DNA of 60,872 nt, taken from an uncultured Oscillospiraceae bacterium (GTDB lineage: Bacteria > Bacillota > Clostridia > Oscillospirales > Oscillospiraceae). Both the position numbers and the translations under genes were made by a program. The notes under the pieces were generated by a model. The model did no database searches. It saw only the letters and a program-made list of their open reading frames with translations, and had not been told where the DNA came from. The stretch covers positions 1 to 60,872 of the forward strand of contig CANPYK010000013.1 in assembly GCA_947588605.1 (NCBI GenBank), read 5' to 3'. This document shows, in pieces, positions 51,909-59,795 of this stretch (position 1 is its first letter; each line of letters starts with the position of its first letter).

Positions 51909-52640
51909 ATGGAGCTTTCGGCCAGGACCGATAAGGGCATCGTCCGAAAGGAGAACCAGGATTCCTGCTATATTTACAGCCAGGACGAGGACTGCGCGCT
52001 GATGCTCGTCTGCGACGGCATGGGCGGGCACAGGGCCGGCAATGTGGCAAGCTCTTTGACCGCCACGGTCTTCGCCGGCGAGGTCAAGGAGGGGCTTTTG
52101 AACGCCAAGGTCACCGGCGCCGTGTGCAGTCTCATGAAGGGCGCCCTGCGGGCGGCCAACAGCGCCGTCTACAAGCTCAGCCTTACGGAGCCCGACTGCC
52201 GGGGGATGGGGACCACGATGGTGTCCGCCGTCGTCATGGATAAGGACGCCACGGTGATGAACGTGGGCGACAGCCGCGCCTATCACGTCAGCGCCGGCGC
52301 CATCCGACAGGTCACCAGGGACCACTCCGTGGTGGAGGACATGGTCCGGCGGGGCGACATCACCCGGGAGCAGTCCCGGACACACCCCAGCAAGAACCTC
52401 ATTACCCGTGCCGTGGGCACGGTGCCGGAGCTGGAGGCGGACTTCTTCTCCGTGGCCCTGCGGGAGGGCGACGCCCTCATCCTCTGTTCCGACGGCCTCT
52501 CCAACGAGGTCACGGAGGAGGAGATCCTGGCGGCCCAGATGGAGTGCGCCGCCGCCGGGGACGTGGCGGAGAGGCTTTTGGACCTGGCGCTCCAGCGCGG
52601 CGCGCCGGATAACGTGACGGTGGCGGTGCTCAGACGATGA
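51909..52640 (+). CDS. prpC: PP2C-family Ser/Thr protein phosphatase
   Basis: This 243-residue phosphatase reverses phosphorylation by the PASTA kinase encoded next. Motifs: TDKGIVRKENQDS, VCDGMGGHRAG, MNVGDSRAYH, CSDGLSNEV and the C-terminal DNVTVAVL. The acidic residues that bind the two metals are all present. GAGGTGGG precedes ATG 51909. Confidence 0.95.
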   Translation: MELSARTDKGIVRKENQDSCYIYSQDEDCALMLVCDGMGGHRAGNVASSLTATVFAGEVKEGLLNAKVTGAVCSLMKGALRAANSAVYKLSLTEPDCRGMGTTMVSAVVMDKDATVMNVGDSRAYHVSAGAIRQVTRDHSVVEDMVRRGDITREQSRTHPSKNLITRAVGTVPELEADFFSVALREGDALILCSDGLSNEVTEEEILAAQMECAAAGDVAERLLDLALQRGAPDNVTVAVLRR

Positions 52641-52685
52641 GCCGCCGCGCCGTAAAACCCCAAAGTATGTTGGGAGGTCACTTCA

Positions 52686-54599
52686 ATGGATGACATGTAT
52701 ATAGGCAGAACGCTGGACGAGCGTTATGAGATCCTGGAGCGCATCGGCTCCGGCGGGATGGCCGTGGTCTACAAGGCGCTGGACCACAGGCTCAACCGCT
52801 TTGTGGCCATCAAGATCCTCAAGGCCGACATGGCCCAGGACCCCGATCTGCGCCGGCGCTTCCACGCGGAGAGTCAGGCGGTCGCCATGCTCTCCCACCC
52901 CAATATCGTCTCCGTCTACGACGTGAACCGGTCCGAGGGCGTCGACTATATCGTCATGGAGCTTATCGAGGGCATCACCCTGAAGCAATACATAAACCGC
53001 AAGGGGATCCTTAACTGGAAGGAGGCCCTGCACTTCACCACCCAGATCGCCAAGGCCCTGGAGCACGCCCACTCTCGCGGGATCATCCACCGGGACATCA
53101 AGCCCCACAACATCATGATCCTCAAGGACGGCAACGTGAAGGTGGCCGACTTCGGTATCGCGCGGCTTCTGACCACCCAGAATACCCTCACCCAGCAGAC
53201 CCTGGGGTCCGTCCACTACATCTCCCCGGAGCAGGCCAAGGGGGGCGCGGCGGACGCGAGAAGCGATATCTACTCCGTGGGCGTGGTGATGTACGAGATG
53301 CTCACCTCCCGCCTGCCCTTTGAGGGGGACTCCGCCGTCTCCATCGCCATCCAGCACATCAGCTCCATCCCGCTCCAGCCCAGAGAGATCAATCCCAACA
53401 TCCCCGTGGGGCTGGAGGAGATCACCATGAAGGCCATGTCCCCCAACCTCAATTCCCGCTACCAGTCCGCCACGGAGATGCTGGCGGACCTGGAGGACTT
53501 CCGCAAGAACCCCTCGGTGCGCTTCAACTACTCCAACATCCCGTCCCTGGCCGACAACGACATCGACGCCACCCGCCGGGTGTCCGTCAAGCCCGTGTCG
53601 GAGCCGGAGCGGGTGCGCCGGCGCGTCAGCGGCAACGGCGCCACCAGATCCCGGGTCACGTCGGAGGAGTACCGGGAGAACAGAAAGCGCTCGGGACGGA
53701 CCACCATGCTGGTGGGGATCCTGTGCATCGCCGCGCTCCTGGCGCTCATCGTCTGGTTCATGTGGAACTACGCCATCAAGGACTGGCTGATGCCCACCAC
53801 ACCGGACACCATCACCGTCCCGGGCTTTGTGGGACAGATGTTCGATACGGTCACCTCCAACGAGGATTACACGAAATACTACCGCTTTGAGAAGGTGGAG
53901 GAGACAAGCGATTATCCCGTGGGCTACATCCTCAAGCAGGACCCCGTGGCAGGCCGGTCCGTGACGCCCTCGGAAAATAAGAAGCTCATCACCCTCACCG
54001 TCTCCTCCGGCCGTCAGGCGCAGTACATGCCGGACTTCATCAATCAGGACTACCGCATGGCGGACAGCCAGCTGCGGGGGCTGAATCTCAATCTGGATAT
54101 CCATCTGGAGGCCGTGGCCAGCGAGGAGTACACCAAGGGGTACATCTTTGAGCAGGTGCCCGCCAAGGGTACGGAGCTCACGGCGGGCATGTCCGTCTAC
54201 CTCACCTATTCCAGCGGCCCTGAGGTGTCCAAGGTGAAGGTACCGGACCTCTATAATCTGACAGAGACTACCGCCATGTCTCGGCTGGAGGCCTTCGGGT
54301 TAGTGGGCAGGAAGGTGGAGGACTATGACGACACCGTCCCCAAGGGGCGCGTCTTCTACCAGAACTTCGAGACCGGGACCGAGTTGGACCTGGGGAGCGT
54401 GGTCGAGTTTTACATCTCCCTGGGCCCCGACCCCGCCACCACCCAGCCGCCGGAGACCCAGCCGCCTGAAACCACGCCGGTGACACCGCCGGCCACCGAA
54501 GCGCCCCCGGAGACAGGCCCGGAGGAGTCCGAGCCCTCCGGCCCGCCGGAGACCGACCCCGGCGACGAAGAGGGAGAGGGGATCCAGCCCAGTGGTTGA
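52686..54599 (+). CDS. prkC: PASTA-domain Ser/Thr protein kinase
   Basis: This 637-residue membrane kinase senses muropeptides or lipid II and controls growth and spore germination. Kinase domain: IGSGGMAVVYKA, AIKILK, IIHRDIKPHN, VADFGIA and SPEQAKGG. A linker and membrane helix (TMLVGILCIAALLALIVWFM, about 339-360) lead to three extracellular PASTA repeats and a Pro/Thr/Glu-rich tail (PPETQPPETTPVTPP). GGGAGG precedes ATG 52686. It overlaps rsgA by 8 bp. Confidence 0.96.
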   Translation: MDDMYIGRTLDERYEILERIGSGGMAVVYKALDHRLNRFVAIKILKADMAQDPDLRRRFHAESQAVAMLSHPNIVSVYDVNRSEGVDYIVMELIEGITLKQYINRKGILNWKEALHFTTQIAKALEHAHSRGIIHRDIKPHNIMILKDGNVKVADFGIARLLTTQNTLTQQTLGSVHYISPEQAKGGAADARSDIYSVGVVMYEMLTSRLPFEGDSAVSIAIQHISSIPLQPREINPNIPVGLEEITMKAMSPNLNSRYQSATEMLADLEDFRKNPSVRFNYSNIPSLADNDIDATRRVSVKPVSEPERVRRRVSGNGATRSRVTSEEYRENRKRSGRTTMLVGILCIAALLALIVWFMWNYAIKDWLMPTTPDTITVPGFVGQMFDTVTSNEDYTKYYRFEKVEETSDYPVGYILKQDPVAGRSVTPSENKKLITLTVSSGRQAQYMPDFINQDYRMADSQLRGLNLNLDIHLEAVASEEYTKGYIFEQVPAKGTELTAGMSVYLTYSSGPEVSKVKVPDLYNLTETTAMSRLEAFGLVGRKVEDYDDTVPKGRVFYQNFETGTELDLGSVVEFYISLGPDPATTQPPETQPPETTPVTPPATEAPPETGPEESEPSGPPETDPGDEEGEGIQPSG

Positions 54600-55485
54600 C
54601 GGCACGGTGATCAAGGCCCTCAGCGGGTTTTACTACGTGGAGACGCCCTCCGGCGTCCTCACCTGCCGCGCCAGGGGACGGATGCGCTATGATAAGCTGA
54701 CGCCCCTGGTGGGCGACCGCGTGGCGGTCACGCCCACCGCCGCGGGGGAGGGGACATTGGACGAGATCCTGCCCCGGAAAAACAGCTTCACCCGCCCGGC
54801 CGTGGCCAATATCGACCAGATGGTCATTCTGGCCGCCAACGTCGTCCCGGTGACGGAGCCGTACCTCATCGACCGCATGGCGGCCATCGCCGCCCACGCC
54901 GGGGCCGGGACGCTGGTGGTGCTCAATAAGCGCGACCTGGACCCCGCCGACGAGCTCTACGGCATCTACACCCGGGCGGGGATAGATGTCCTGCGCGTCA
55001 GCGCCCTCACCGGGGAGGGGATCGGGGAGCTGCGGGAGCGCCTCGCGGGGCGTTTCAGCGTCTTCACCGGCAACTCCGGCGTGGGGAAATCCAGCGTCCT
55101 CAACGCCCTGGACCCGGCTTTTTCCGTCCCCACCGGGGAGGTGAGCCAGAAGCTGGGCCGCGGCCGCCACACCACCCGGCACGTGGAGATCTTCCGCGCC
55201 GCCGGCGGGGCGCTCATCGCCGACACCCCCGGCTTCTCCGCCTTCGACGTGGAGCGCATGGAGCTTTTGAGCCCGGAGGAGCTCCAGTACGCCTTCCCGG
55301 ACTTCGCCCCGTATCTTGACAAATGCCGCTTCACCGGCTGTTCCCACACCAAAGAGGCCGGCTGCGCCGTCCTGGAGGCCCTGCGCGAGGGCAGGCTGGA
55401 GCCCACCCGCCACAAAAGCTACGTCCGGCTCTACGAGCAGCTCAAAGCTGTCAATGAGTGGGAGCGGAAACCTGTAAAAACGTGA
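54592..55485 (+). CDS. rsgA: ribosome small-subunit GTPase RsgA
   Basis: This 297-residue circularly permuted GTPase matures the 30S subunit. An OB fold comes first, then G4 NKRD, G1 GNSGVGKSS, G3 DTPGF and the zinc site CRFTGCSHTKEAGC. GTG 54592 overlaps the prkC stop. It ends the conserved operon and is followed by a strong terminator. Confidence 0.96.
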   Translation: MVDGTVIKALSGFYYVETPSGVLTCRARGRMRYDKLTPLVGDRVAVTPTAAGEGTLDEILPRKNSFTRPAVANIDQMVILAANVVPVTEPYLIDRMAAIAAHAGAGTLVVLNKRDLDPADELYGIYTRAGIDVLRVSALTGEGIGELRERLAGRFSVFTGNSGVGKSSVLNALDPAFSVPTGEVSQKLGRGRHTTRHVEIFRAAGGALIADTPGFSAFDVERMELLSPEELQYAFPDFAPYLDKCRFTGCSHTKEAGCAVLEALREGRLEPTRHKSYVRLYEQLKAVNEWERKPVKT

Positions 55486-55495
55486 AGTTTTTTAG

Positions 55496-55532
55496 AACAT
55501 CGGAGTGATTTCAGGTCATTCCGATGTTTTTT
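55496..55532 (+). terminator. rho-independent terminator of rsgA
   Basis: AACATCGGAGTGA (55496-55508) pairs with TCATTCCGATGTT (55516-55528), with one G-U, followed by TTTT and more T. Confidence 0.9.
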
Positions 55533-55533
55533 C

Positions 55534-55561
55534 TTGACATTTTCCGCAAAATGTATAAACT
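55534..55561 (+). promoter_or_regulatory. probable promoter of the ABC exporter leader
   Basis: TTGACA (55534-55539), directly after the rsgA terminator, is followed after 16 bp by TAAACT (55556-55561), a weak -10. It would drive the 370-nt leader with two small ORFs and an attenuator. Confidence 0.5.
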
Positions 55562-55593
55562 ATACGTTGGGTTGCGGAAAGGAGGTCGGCAGC

Positions 55594-55620
55594 TTGCGAA
55601 ATCTATACAAAAACCATTAA
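55594..55620 (+). CDS. leader ORF 1, 8 codons
   Basis: A TTG start is preceded by AAAGGAGG (55578-55585, spacing 8), stronger than most sites in the window. The peptide is MRNLYKNH. Its TAA stop (55618-55620) lies at the edge of the MITE-like palindrome, so the ORF may have been truncated by that insertion. The ribosome binding site block GCGGAAAGGAGGTC-like is repeated before leader ORF 2 (CGGAAAGGAGGTC). Confidence 0.4.
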   Translation: MRNLYKNH

Positions 55621-55780
55621 TACTAATATCTAATTAAAATAAGACATTTGCGACGGTCTTTTTCGCGCCAGGCTGCGTCAGCCGCCTTGGGAATACATAC
55701 AGTATTCCCTGCGGCGTCTTCCTTGCCTGACACGAAAAACCCTCGCCGCTCGGTGTCTTCTTTTAAATAGATATTAGTAT
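55620..55780. mobile_element. 161-bp MITE-like palindromic element
   Basis: The two halves are imperfect inverted repeats over the whole length. Outer arms ATACTAATATCT (55620-55631) and AGATATTAGTAT (55769-55780) are perfect, and the centre GGGAATAC-5 nt-GTATTCCC (55689-55709) is also perfect. It encodes nothing. The nearest open context is TA-rich, so a TA target duplication is possible but not provable here. It sits between the two leader ORFs of the ABC exporter. Confidence 0.7.
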
Positions 55781-55805
55781 AAAACTACGGAAAGGAGGTC
55801 AAAAC

Positions 55806-55862
55806 ATGTCCACTTTGTACCTGAATATTGTCTTTCGGCATAGCGGAGACATCGTTGCATGA
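55806..55862 (+). CDS. leader ORF 2, 18 codons, probable attenuator peptide
   Basis: ATG 55806 lies 7 nt after a perfect AAAGGAGG (55791-55798). The peptide is MSTLYLNIVFRHSGDIVA. Its stop codon TGA (55860-55862) is the first part of the left arm of an intrinsic terminator (55859-55867). This is the architecture of ribosome-dependent attenuation: a ribosome pausing in, or finishing, the ORF would change folding of the terminator and so expression of the ABC exporter 70 bp downstream. Confidence 0.6.
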   Translation: MSTLYLNIVFRHSGDIVA

Positions 55863-55907
55863 GGCGATGATTTAGGCTAAGGCCGGTCGTCGCCTCATCT
55901 TTTTTTC
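55859..55907 (+). terminator. attenuator terminator before the ABC exporter
   Basis: ATGAGGCGA (55859-55867) pairs with TCGCCTCAT (55890-55898), followed by eight T (55900-55907). In its loop GCCGGTC (55882-55888) is complementary to GACCGGC (55925-55931) right before the exporter's start codon, a possible alternative pairing. Confidence 0.8.
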
Positions 55908-55932
55908 AGAAAAAGAAAGGAATTGACCGGCA

Positions 55933-57729
55933 TTGAATTTCATAAAGACTTTACATAAAAACGCGAAAAGCATCTTTTGGCTCATCGCGTCCTACTGGAA
56001 ACACGGCAAGGGCGTGGTGCTCTTCGGGCTCTTCGCCAACGGCGTTATTTGGCCCCTGCGGGACATCCTGTCCGTCTATCTTCCGCAGATCGTGGTGAAC
56101 GCGTTGGAGGACGGGCGAGGGATCTGGACCGTTGTGGGGCTCATGGCCGCCATCCACGCGGTGGCATATCTTGCGTACGTCACCCACGACATCCTCTGGG
56201 ACTACGTGGAGCCAGTGGGCGGCGAGCGGGTGAAGCTGGCACTCAAGCGCCAGGTCTACGACAAGGCCGAGAAGACCGACTACGCCTGCATCGACGACCC
56301 CAAGTTCTACGACAAGTATAAGTGGACCCTGGACAACTACGCCGATAAGTCCGGCGAGGCCGTCCAGATGCTCAACGAGCTGGTGCGCGGGGTGGTGGCG
56401 ATCTCCGCTCTCGCGGCCATTATCGCCGCCGTGTCGCCCTGGGTGGTGCTGGTGGTGGCGGCCTACGGGGCCGTCAGGATCGGCTTTCACCTCAAATACA
56501 ACAAGCTGGACCTGGAGCGGGATGAGAAGACGGTCAAGCATAACCGGAGGCTGGACTACATCCACAGGCTCTTCTACATGAAGGACTACGCCTCAGACCT
56601 GCGCGCCACCCATCTGCCCCGGCGCTCCCGGGAGTATTACGACCGCTATGCCAGGGACAAGGTGAGCGTCATGAGCGGCATCCAAAAGCGCTACATCGCC
56701 CTGGAGATGTTCCAGCGGGTCTTCAACATGGCCTCCCAATTTCTCACCATGCTTCTCATCGTCCTGTCCTTTTACCGGGGCGAGATCGAGAACGCCGCCA
56801 TGCTCATCACCCTCTTTATGGCGGCCAACACCCTGGATATCGACCTGTGGGACATCCTGGACGTGGTGAAGGGCTTCGACAAGGTGGCCAACTATGGCGC
56901 GAAGGTGCGGGAGTTTTTCGACCTGCCCTCCCAAATTGAGAGCGCGGACAAGACCCTGGACCCCCCGGAGGGGGCGTTCACCGTGGAGCTCCGGGACGTG
57001 TCCTTCCGCTACACCGACGCCGGGCCCTGGGTCCTGCGGCACCTTGACCTGACCCTCCGGGCCGGCGAGAGACTGGCGGTGGTGGGGGAGAACGGCGCGG
57101 GGAAGTCTACGCTTGTGAAGCTCCTCCTGCGCCTTTACGACGTGACGGAGGGCGCCATACTCGTGGACGGCGTGGACGTGCGGGAGTACGACGTCCACAG
57201 GCTCCGGGAGCGGATCGGCGCGGCCTTCCAGAACACCAACGTCTACGCCATGACCTTCGCGGAGAACATCACCCTGGCCCACGAGACCGGTAACGAAGAG
57301 CTTTCCCAAATCGTGGATAAGCTCATGCTCCGGGGCGTCCTGGAGAAAAACGGCGCGTCCTTTGAGGCCGAGCTCACCCGGGAGTTTGACGAAAAGGGCG
57401 TGGTCCTCTCCGGCGGCGAGGTGCAGAAGGTGGCTATCGCCAGGCTCTACACCGCCCGCTTCGGGATGCTCATGCTGGACGAGCCCTCCTCGGCTCTGGA
57501 CCCCATCGCGGAGTATGAGATGAACCGCATGATCGTCCAAAGCACCCGGGGGGCCACAACGCTCCTCATCGCCCACAGGCTCTCCAGCGTCCGGGACATG
57601 GACCGCATCGTCGTCATCGACGGCGGCCGCGTGGCCGAGACCGGCACCCACGACCAGCTCATGGCCCGCGCCGGCCTCTACGCTGAGATGTTTGAAAAGC
57701 AGGTGCAGGGCTACCGGGAGATCGCGTAA
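55933..57729 (+). CDS. ABC exporter, fused membrane and ATPase domains
   Basis: This 598-residue half-transporter has an N-terminal membrane domain with about six helices and a C-terminal nucleotide-binding domain: Walker A GENGAGKST, Q-loop AAFQNTNVYAMTF, signature LSGGE, Walker B LMLDEPS and H-loop IAHRLSS. It would pump a drug, peptide or lipid outward, as a homodimer. The start TTG 55933 has only AAAGG 12 nt upstream, suggesting tight translational control. The leader structure points to induction by a ribosome-affecting compound, but this is inference. Confidence 0.9.
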   Translation: MNFIKTLHKNAKSIFWLIASYWKHGKGVVLFGLFANGVIWPLRDILSVYLPQIVVNALEDGRGIWTVVGLMAAIHAVAYLAYVTHDILWDYVEPVGGERVKLALKRQVYDKAEKTDYACIDDPKFYDKYKWTLDNYADKSGEAVQMLNELVRGVVAISALAAIIAAVSPWVVLVVAAYGAVRIGFHLKYNKLDLERDEKTVKHNRRLDYIHRLFYMKDYASDLRATHLPRRSREYYDRYARDKVSVMSGIQKRYIALEMFQRVFNMASQFLTMLLIVLSFYRGEIENAAMLITLFMAANTLDIDLWDILDVVKGFDKVANYGAKVREFFDLPSQIESADKTLDPPEGAFTVELRDVSFRYTDAGPWVLRHLDLTLRAGERLAVVGENGAGKSTLVKLLLRLYDVTEGAILVDGVDVREYDVHRLRERIGAAFQNTNVYAMTFAENITLAHETGNEELSQIVDKLMLRGVLEKNGASFEAELTREFDEKGVVLSGGEVQKVAIARLYTARFGMLMLDEPSSALDPIAEYEMNRMIVQSTRGATTLLIAHRLSSVRDMDRIVVIDGGRVAETGTHDQLMARAGLYAEMFEKQVQGYREIA

Positions 57730-57747
57730 AAATCATATCGTTTCTTT

Positions 57748-57778
57748 CGCCGCGGCCTTTATGGCCGCGGCGGTTTTT
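57748..57778 (+). terminator. rho-independent terminator of the ABC exporter
   Basis: CGCCGCGGCC (57748-57757) pairs perfectly with GGCCGCGGCG (57763-57772), followed by TTTTT. Confidence 0.92.
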
Positions 57779-57787
57779 CGTTTGTCA

Positions 57788-57817
57788 GGCACATTTTCCC
57801 CCTCCAGCGCATAGACT
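57788..57817 (+). promoter_or_regulatory. candidate sigma-E promoter of the 49-residue membrane protein
   Basis: CATAGACT (57810-57817) matches 7 of 8 of the sigma-E -10 (cATACAnT); GGCACATT (57788-57795) matches 6 of 8 of its -35 (RTMATATT). The offset is 22 bp, the same as in the spoIVF and SipL-like promoters. Confidence 0.5.
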
Positions 57818-57850
57818 GGAGCGGAAGGTTTTTCAACGGGAGGCGATGGT

Positions 57851-58000
57851 ATGCGGCGGCATTCGAAGACGATCGGGCGCATTTTGGCCTGCGCCGGGGT
57901 GATGGTGATCTTGTCGCTGGTGCTGCCCACGTCCTTTTGGTGGTTCATTCTGGGGGTGTTCCTCATCTGCGTGGGCATTACCATTATGAAAAGGTGCTAG
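57851..58000 (+). CDS. 49-residue single-pass or two-pass membrane protein
   Basis: This small gene has ATG 57851 six nt after GGGAGG (57839-57844). The protein has a basic start (MRRHSKTIGR) and two hydrophobic stretches (ILACAGVMVILSLVLP and FWWFILGVFLICVGITIM). I do not recognise it. Its sigma-E-like promoter, and its place just upstream of a SipL-like gene, suggest expression in the mother cell during sporulation. It is too short for many gene finders. Confidence 0.7.
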   Translation: MRRHSKTIGRILACAGVMVILSLVLPTSFWWFILGVFLICVGITIMKRC

Positions 58001-58029
58001 TTCTAGACTGGGGACAAAGGTCATATACT
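58000..58029 (+). promoter_or_regulatory. candidate sigma-E promoter of the SipL-like gene
   Basis: CATATACT (58022-58029) matches 7 of 8 of the sigma-E -10; GTTCTAGA (58000-58007) is at the same 22-bp offset as GTACTAGC before spoIVFA. The C. difficile sipL gene is sigma-E dependent. Confidence 0.5.
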
Positions 58030-58076
58030 CTCTCGAAAGGCCCAGGCCATTATTTGAGGATTGGAGAGAGTGAAAG

Positions 58077-59594
58077 GTGAACATTGACCTTAAAAGCGAT
58101 AAGCTGTGCTATCAAACCTGCGTCTTCAAGCGGCGCTTCACCAAGGAGGAGACGGTGGAGGTCATCGTCCCCGACGCCCAGCCGGACGTGCTGCGCATCC
58201 TGGACACCGACGGCACCGTCTATCTGCGGGGCAAGGATTGCGAGGCGGGGCGGGTGACGGTCACGGGCGTAGCCGAGCTCACGGTGCTCTACGTGCCGGA
58301 GTCCGGGAAGGGCGTGCGGCGGGTGAACGTGGAGGCGCCCTTCTCCGCCTTCGCGGAATCCGACGCCATTACCGCCGAATGCCTCATCACGGCCAAGCTC
58401 CGGCTCATCGCCTGCGACGCCCGCACGGTGAATCCCCGGAAGCTGGTGGTGCGGGCGGAGGTGGCGGCGGAGGCGGCGCTTTACCTGCCGGAGACGGTCT
58501 ACCGCACCGCCCCACGGGAGCAGGAGGGCGTCTACTATAAGACAGAGAGCCTGAAGGTCTGCCTGCCCGTGGCGGTGAACGAAAAAGCCTTCGTCTTCAC
58601 CGACGAGGCCTGCCTGCCCGCCTCCGCGCCGGCCATCGGGGAGCTTTTGCGGACCACGGTGGCGCTGACGATGGAGAGCGTCAAGCCCGTGGGGAGCAGG
58701 GCGGTGGTCAAGGGCAGCGCCGTCACCACCCTCCTGTACGAGTCCCGGGACGACGGGGCGCTGTGCCGGGAGCTGATCGCCACGCCCTTTTCCCAGATCG
58801 TGGAGACGGACGCCACGGGGGACGCGGCGGAGTTTGAGCTGGCCCTTTGCCTCACCGGCACCCACGTGAGCCGGGGCTACGCCTCCGGCGACGGGGGAGA
58901 GGCGCTGAGCCTGGAGCTCCACGCCGTGGCCCAGTGCGTGGCCTACGCAGCCTGTGAGCTGGAGAGCGTGACGGACGTGTACAGCACGAAGCACCCTCTG
59001 GAGGCCCAACGCGCCGTGGCGGAGCTTTCGTATCTCGACGGCGCGCCGGAGACGGCGTCCGAGACGCTGAAGGCCACCGTGCCCATTTCAGGCGAAGCGG
59101 AGACGGTCTATGCCGCCACGGCGCGGCTGGCCTCCTCAGGGGTCCGGGAGGGGCCGGAGGGGCCGGTCTGGTCGGCGGTGGCGGCTGTCACCGTCCTCTA
59201 CGCCGAGCCCGGCGGGGAGATCCTTTCCGCCTCCAAACGGGTGGAGCTGGAGCGGCCCCTGGAGGCCGGCCAGGAGCCGGACGCGTCCGTGGGGCCGGAG
59301 ATCTTCACCGCCGCCGCCGAGGGAGCCGTGGAGGCCCGCGTCCCCCTGGAGCTTACCACCCTCAAAAGGGGCCGCGCCGTGGTGGATCGGGTGGAGAGCG
59401 TGGAACTTACGGATACCGAGACGCTGGACCTGACGGCCCTTCCCAACGTGACGGTGACCCGCGCCGGGTCCCGGTCCCTCTGGGAGCTGGCCCGCGCCCA
59501 TATGTCCACCGTCTCCCGCATCCGGGAGGCCAACGCCCTCGGCGAGGACGCGGACCCGGAGCCGGGGAGCGTCCTGCTCATCCCCAGGTGCTGA
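58077..59594 (+). CDS. sipL: SipL-like protein with SPOCS (DUF3794) domains and LysM
   Basis: This 505-residue protein has about three SPOCS/DUF3794 domains (first around residues 30-120; KEETVEVIVPDAQPDVLRIL, later EFELALCLTGTHV) and a C-terminal LysM (RAGSRSLWELARAHMSTVSRIREANAL). In C. difficile SipL binds SpoIVA and is needed for spore coat attachment. Start GTG 58077 follows GGAGAGAG. No signal peptide, as expected for a mother-cell cytoplasmic protein. It is monocistronic. Confidence 0.85.
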   Translation: MNIDLKSDKLCYQTCVFKRRFTKEETVEVIVPDAQPDVLRILDTDGTVYLRGKDCEAGRVTVTGVAELTVLYVPESGKGVRRVNVEAPFSAFAESDAITAECLITAKLRLIACDARTVNPRKLVVRAEVAAEAALYLPETVYRTAPREQEGVYYKTESLKVCLPVAVNEKAFVFTDEACLPASAPAIGELLRTTVALTMESVKPVGSRAVVKGSAVTTLLYESRDDGALCRELIATPFSQIVETDATGDAAEFELALCLTGTHVSRGYASGDGGEALSLELHAVAQCVAYAACELESVTDVYSTKHPLEAQRAVAELSYLDGAPETASETLKATVPISGEAETVYAATARLASSGVREGPEGPVWSAVAAVTVLYAEPGGEILSASKRVELERPLEAGQEPDASVGPEIFTAAAEGAVEARVPLELTTLKRGRAVVDRVESVELTDTETLDLTALPNVTVTRAGSRSLWELARAHMSTVSRIREANALGEDADPEPGSVLLIPRC

Positions 59595-59620
59595 CGCGAA
59601 TCAGTAGACATAATCCATAG

Positions 59621-59724
59621 GTTTACATAACTAAAAACTCATACAGCGCTAACTTTATGTAAACTTTGCGGAAATGCTTCGATAGTTAGAAAATTATGTA
59701 AACCTAGCACACGAGTTAACATAA
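59621..59724. repeat. cluster of four TTATGTWAAC repeats
   Basis: Exact copies lie at 59621-59630 (minus), 59655-59664 and 59694-59703 (plus) and 59715-59724 (minus); a degenerate one (GTAGACATAA) is at 59605-59614. The stretch 59595-59795 holds no gene; besides these repeats it carries only the hairpin at 59734-59777. Confidence 0.75.
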
Positions 59725-59733
59725 TCCAAAGAA

Positions 59734-59777
59734 GAAGTCCCCTGTGAAGGGTCCGCGGACCTTTCGCAGGGGACTTC
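59734..59777 (-). terminator. long hairpin, probable terminator of the Asn/Gln-rich gene
   Basis: A nearly perfect 22-bp stem centred between 59755 and 59756 (GTCCGCGGAC in the middle) lies just after the minus-strand stop at 59796. The minus-strand flank is TTCTTTGG, a modest T run. It is effectively bidirectional and also closes sipL. Confidence 0.65.
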
Positions 59778-59795
59778 CCGCCGGGATGAGGCGTT

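Noticed and set aside
52683-54104. 473-codon minus-strand ORF opposite prkC
   Set aside because: The PASTA kinase on the plus strand is certain; the antisense frame shows only codon-mirror composition.
9070-59724. TTATGTWAAC copies as DnaA boxes or a replication origin
   Set aside because: The DnaA box is TTATNCACA; positions 6-9 differ consistently, and no dnaA/dnaN or AT-rich unwinding region is present.
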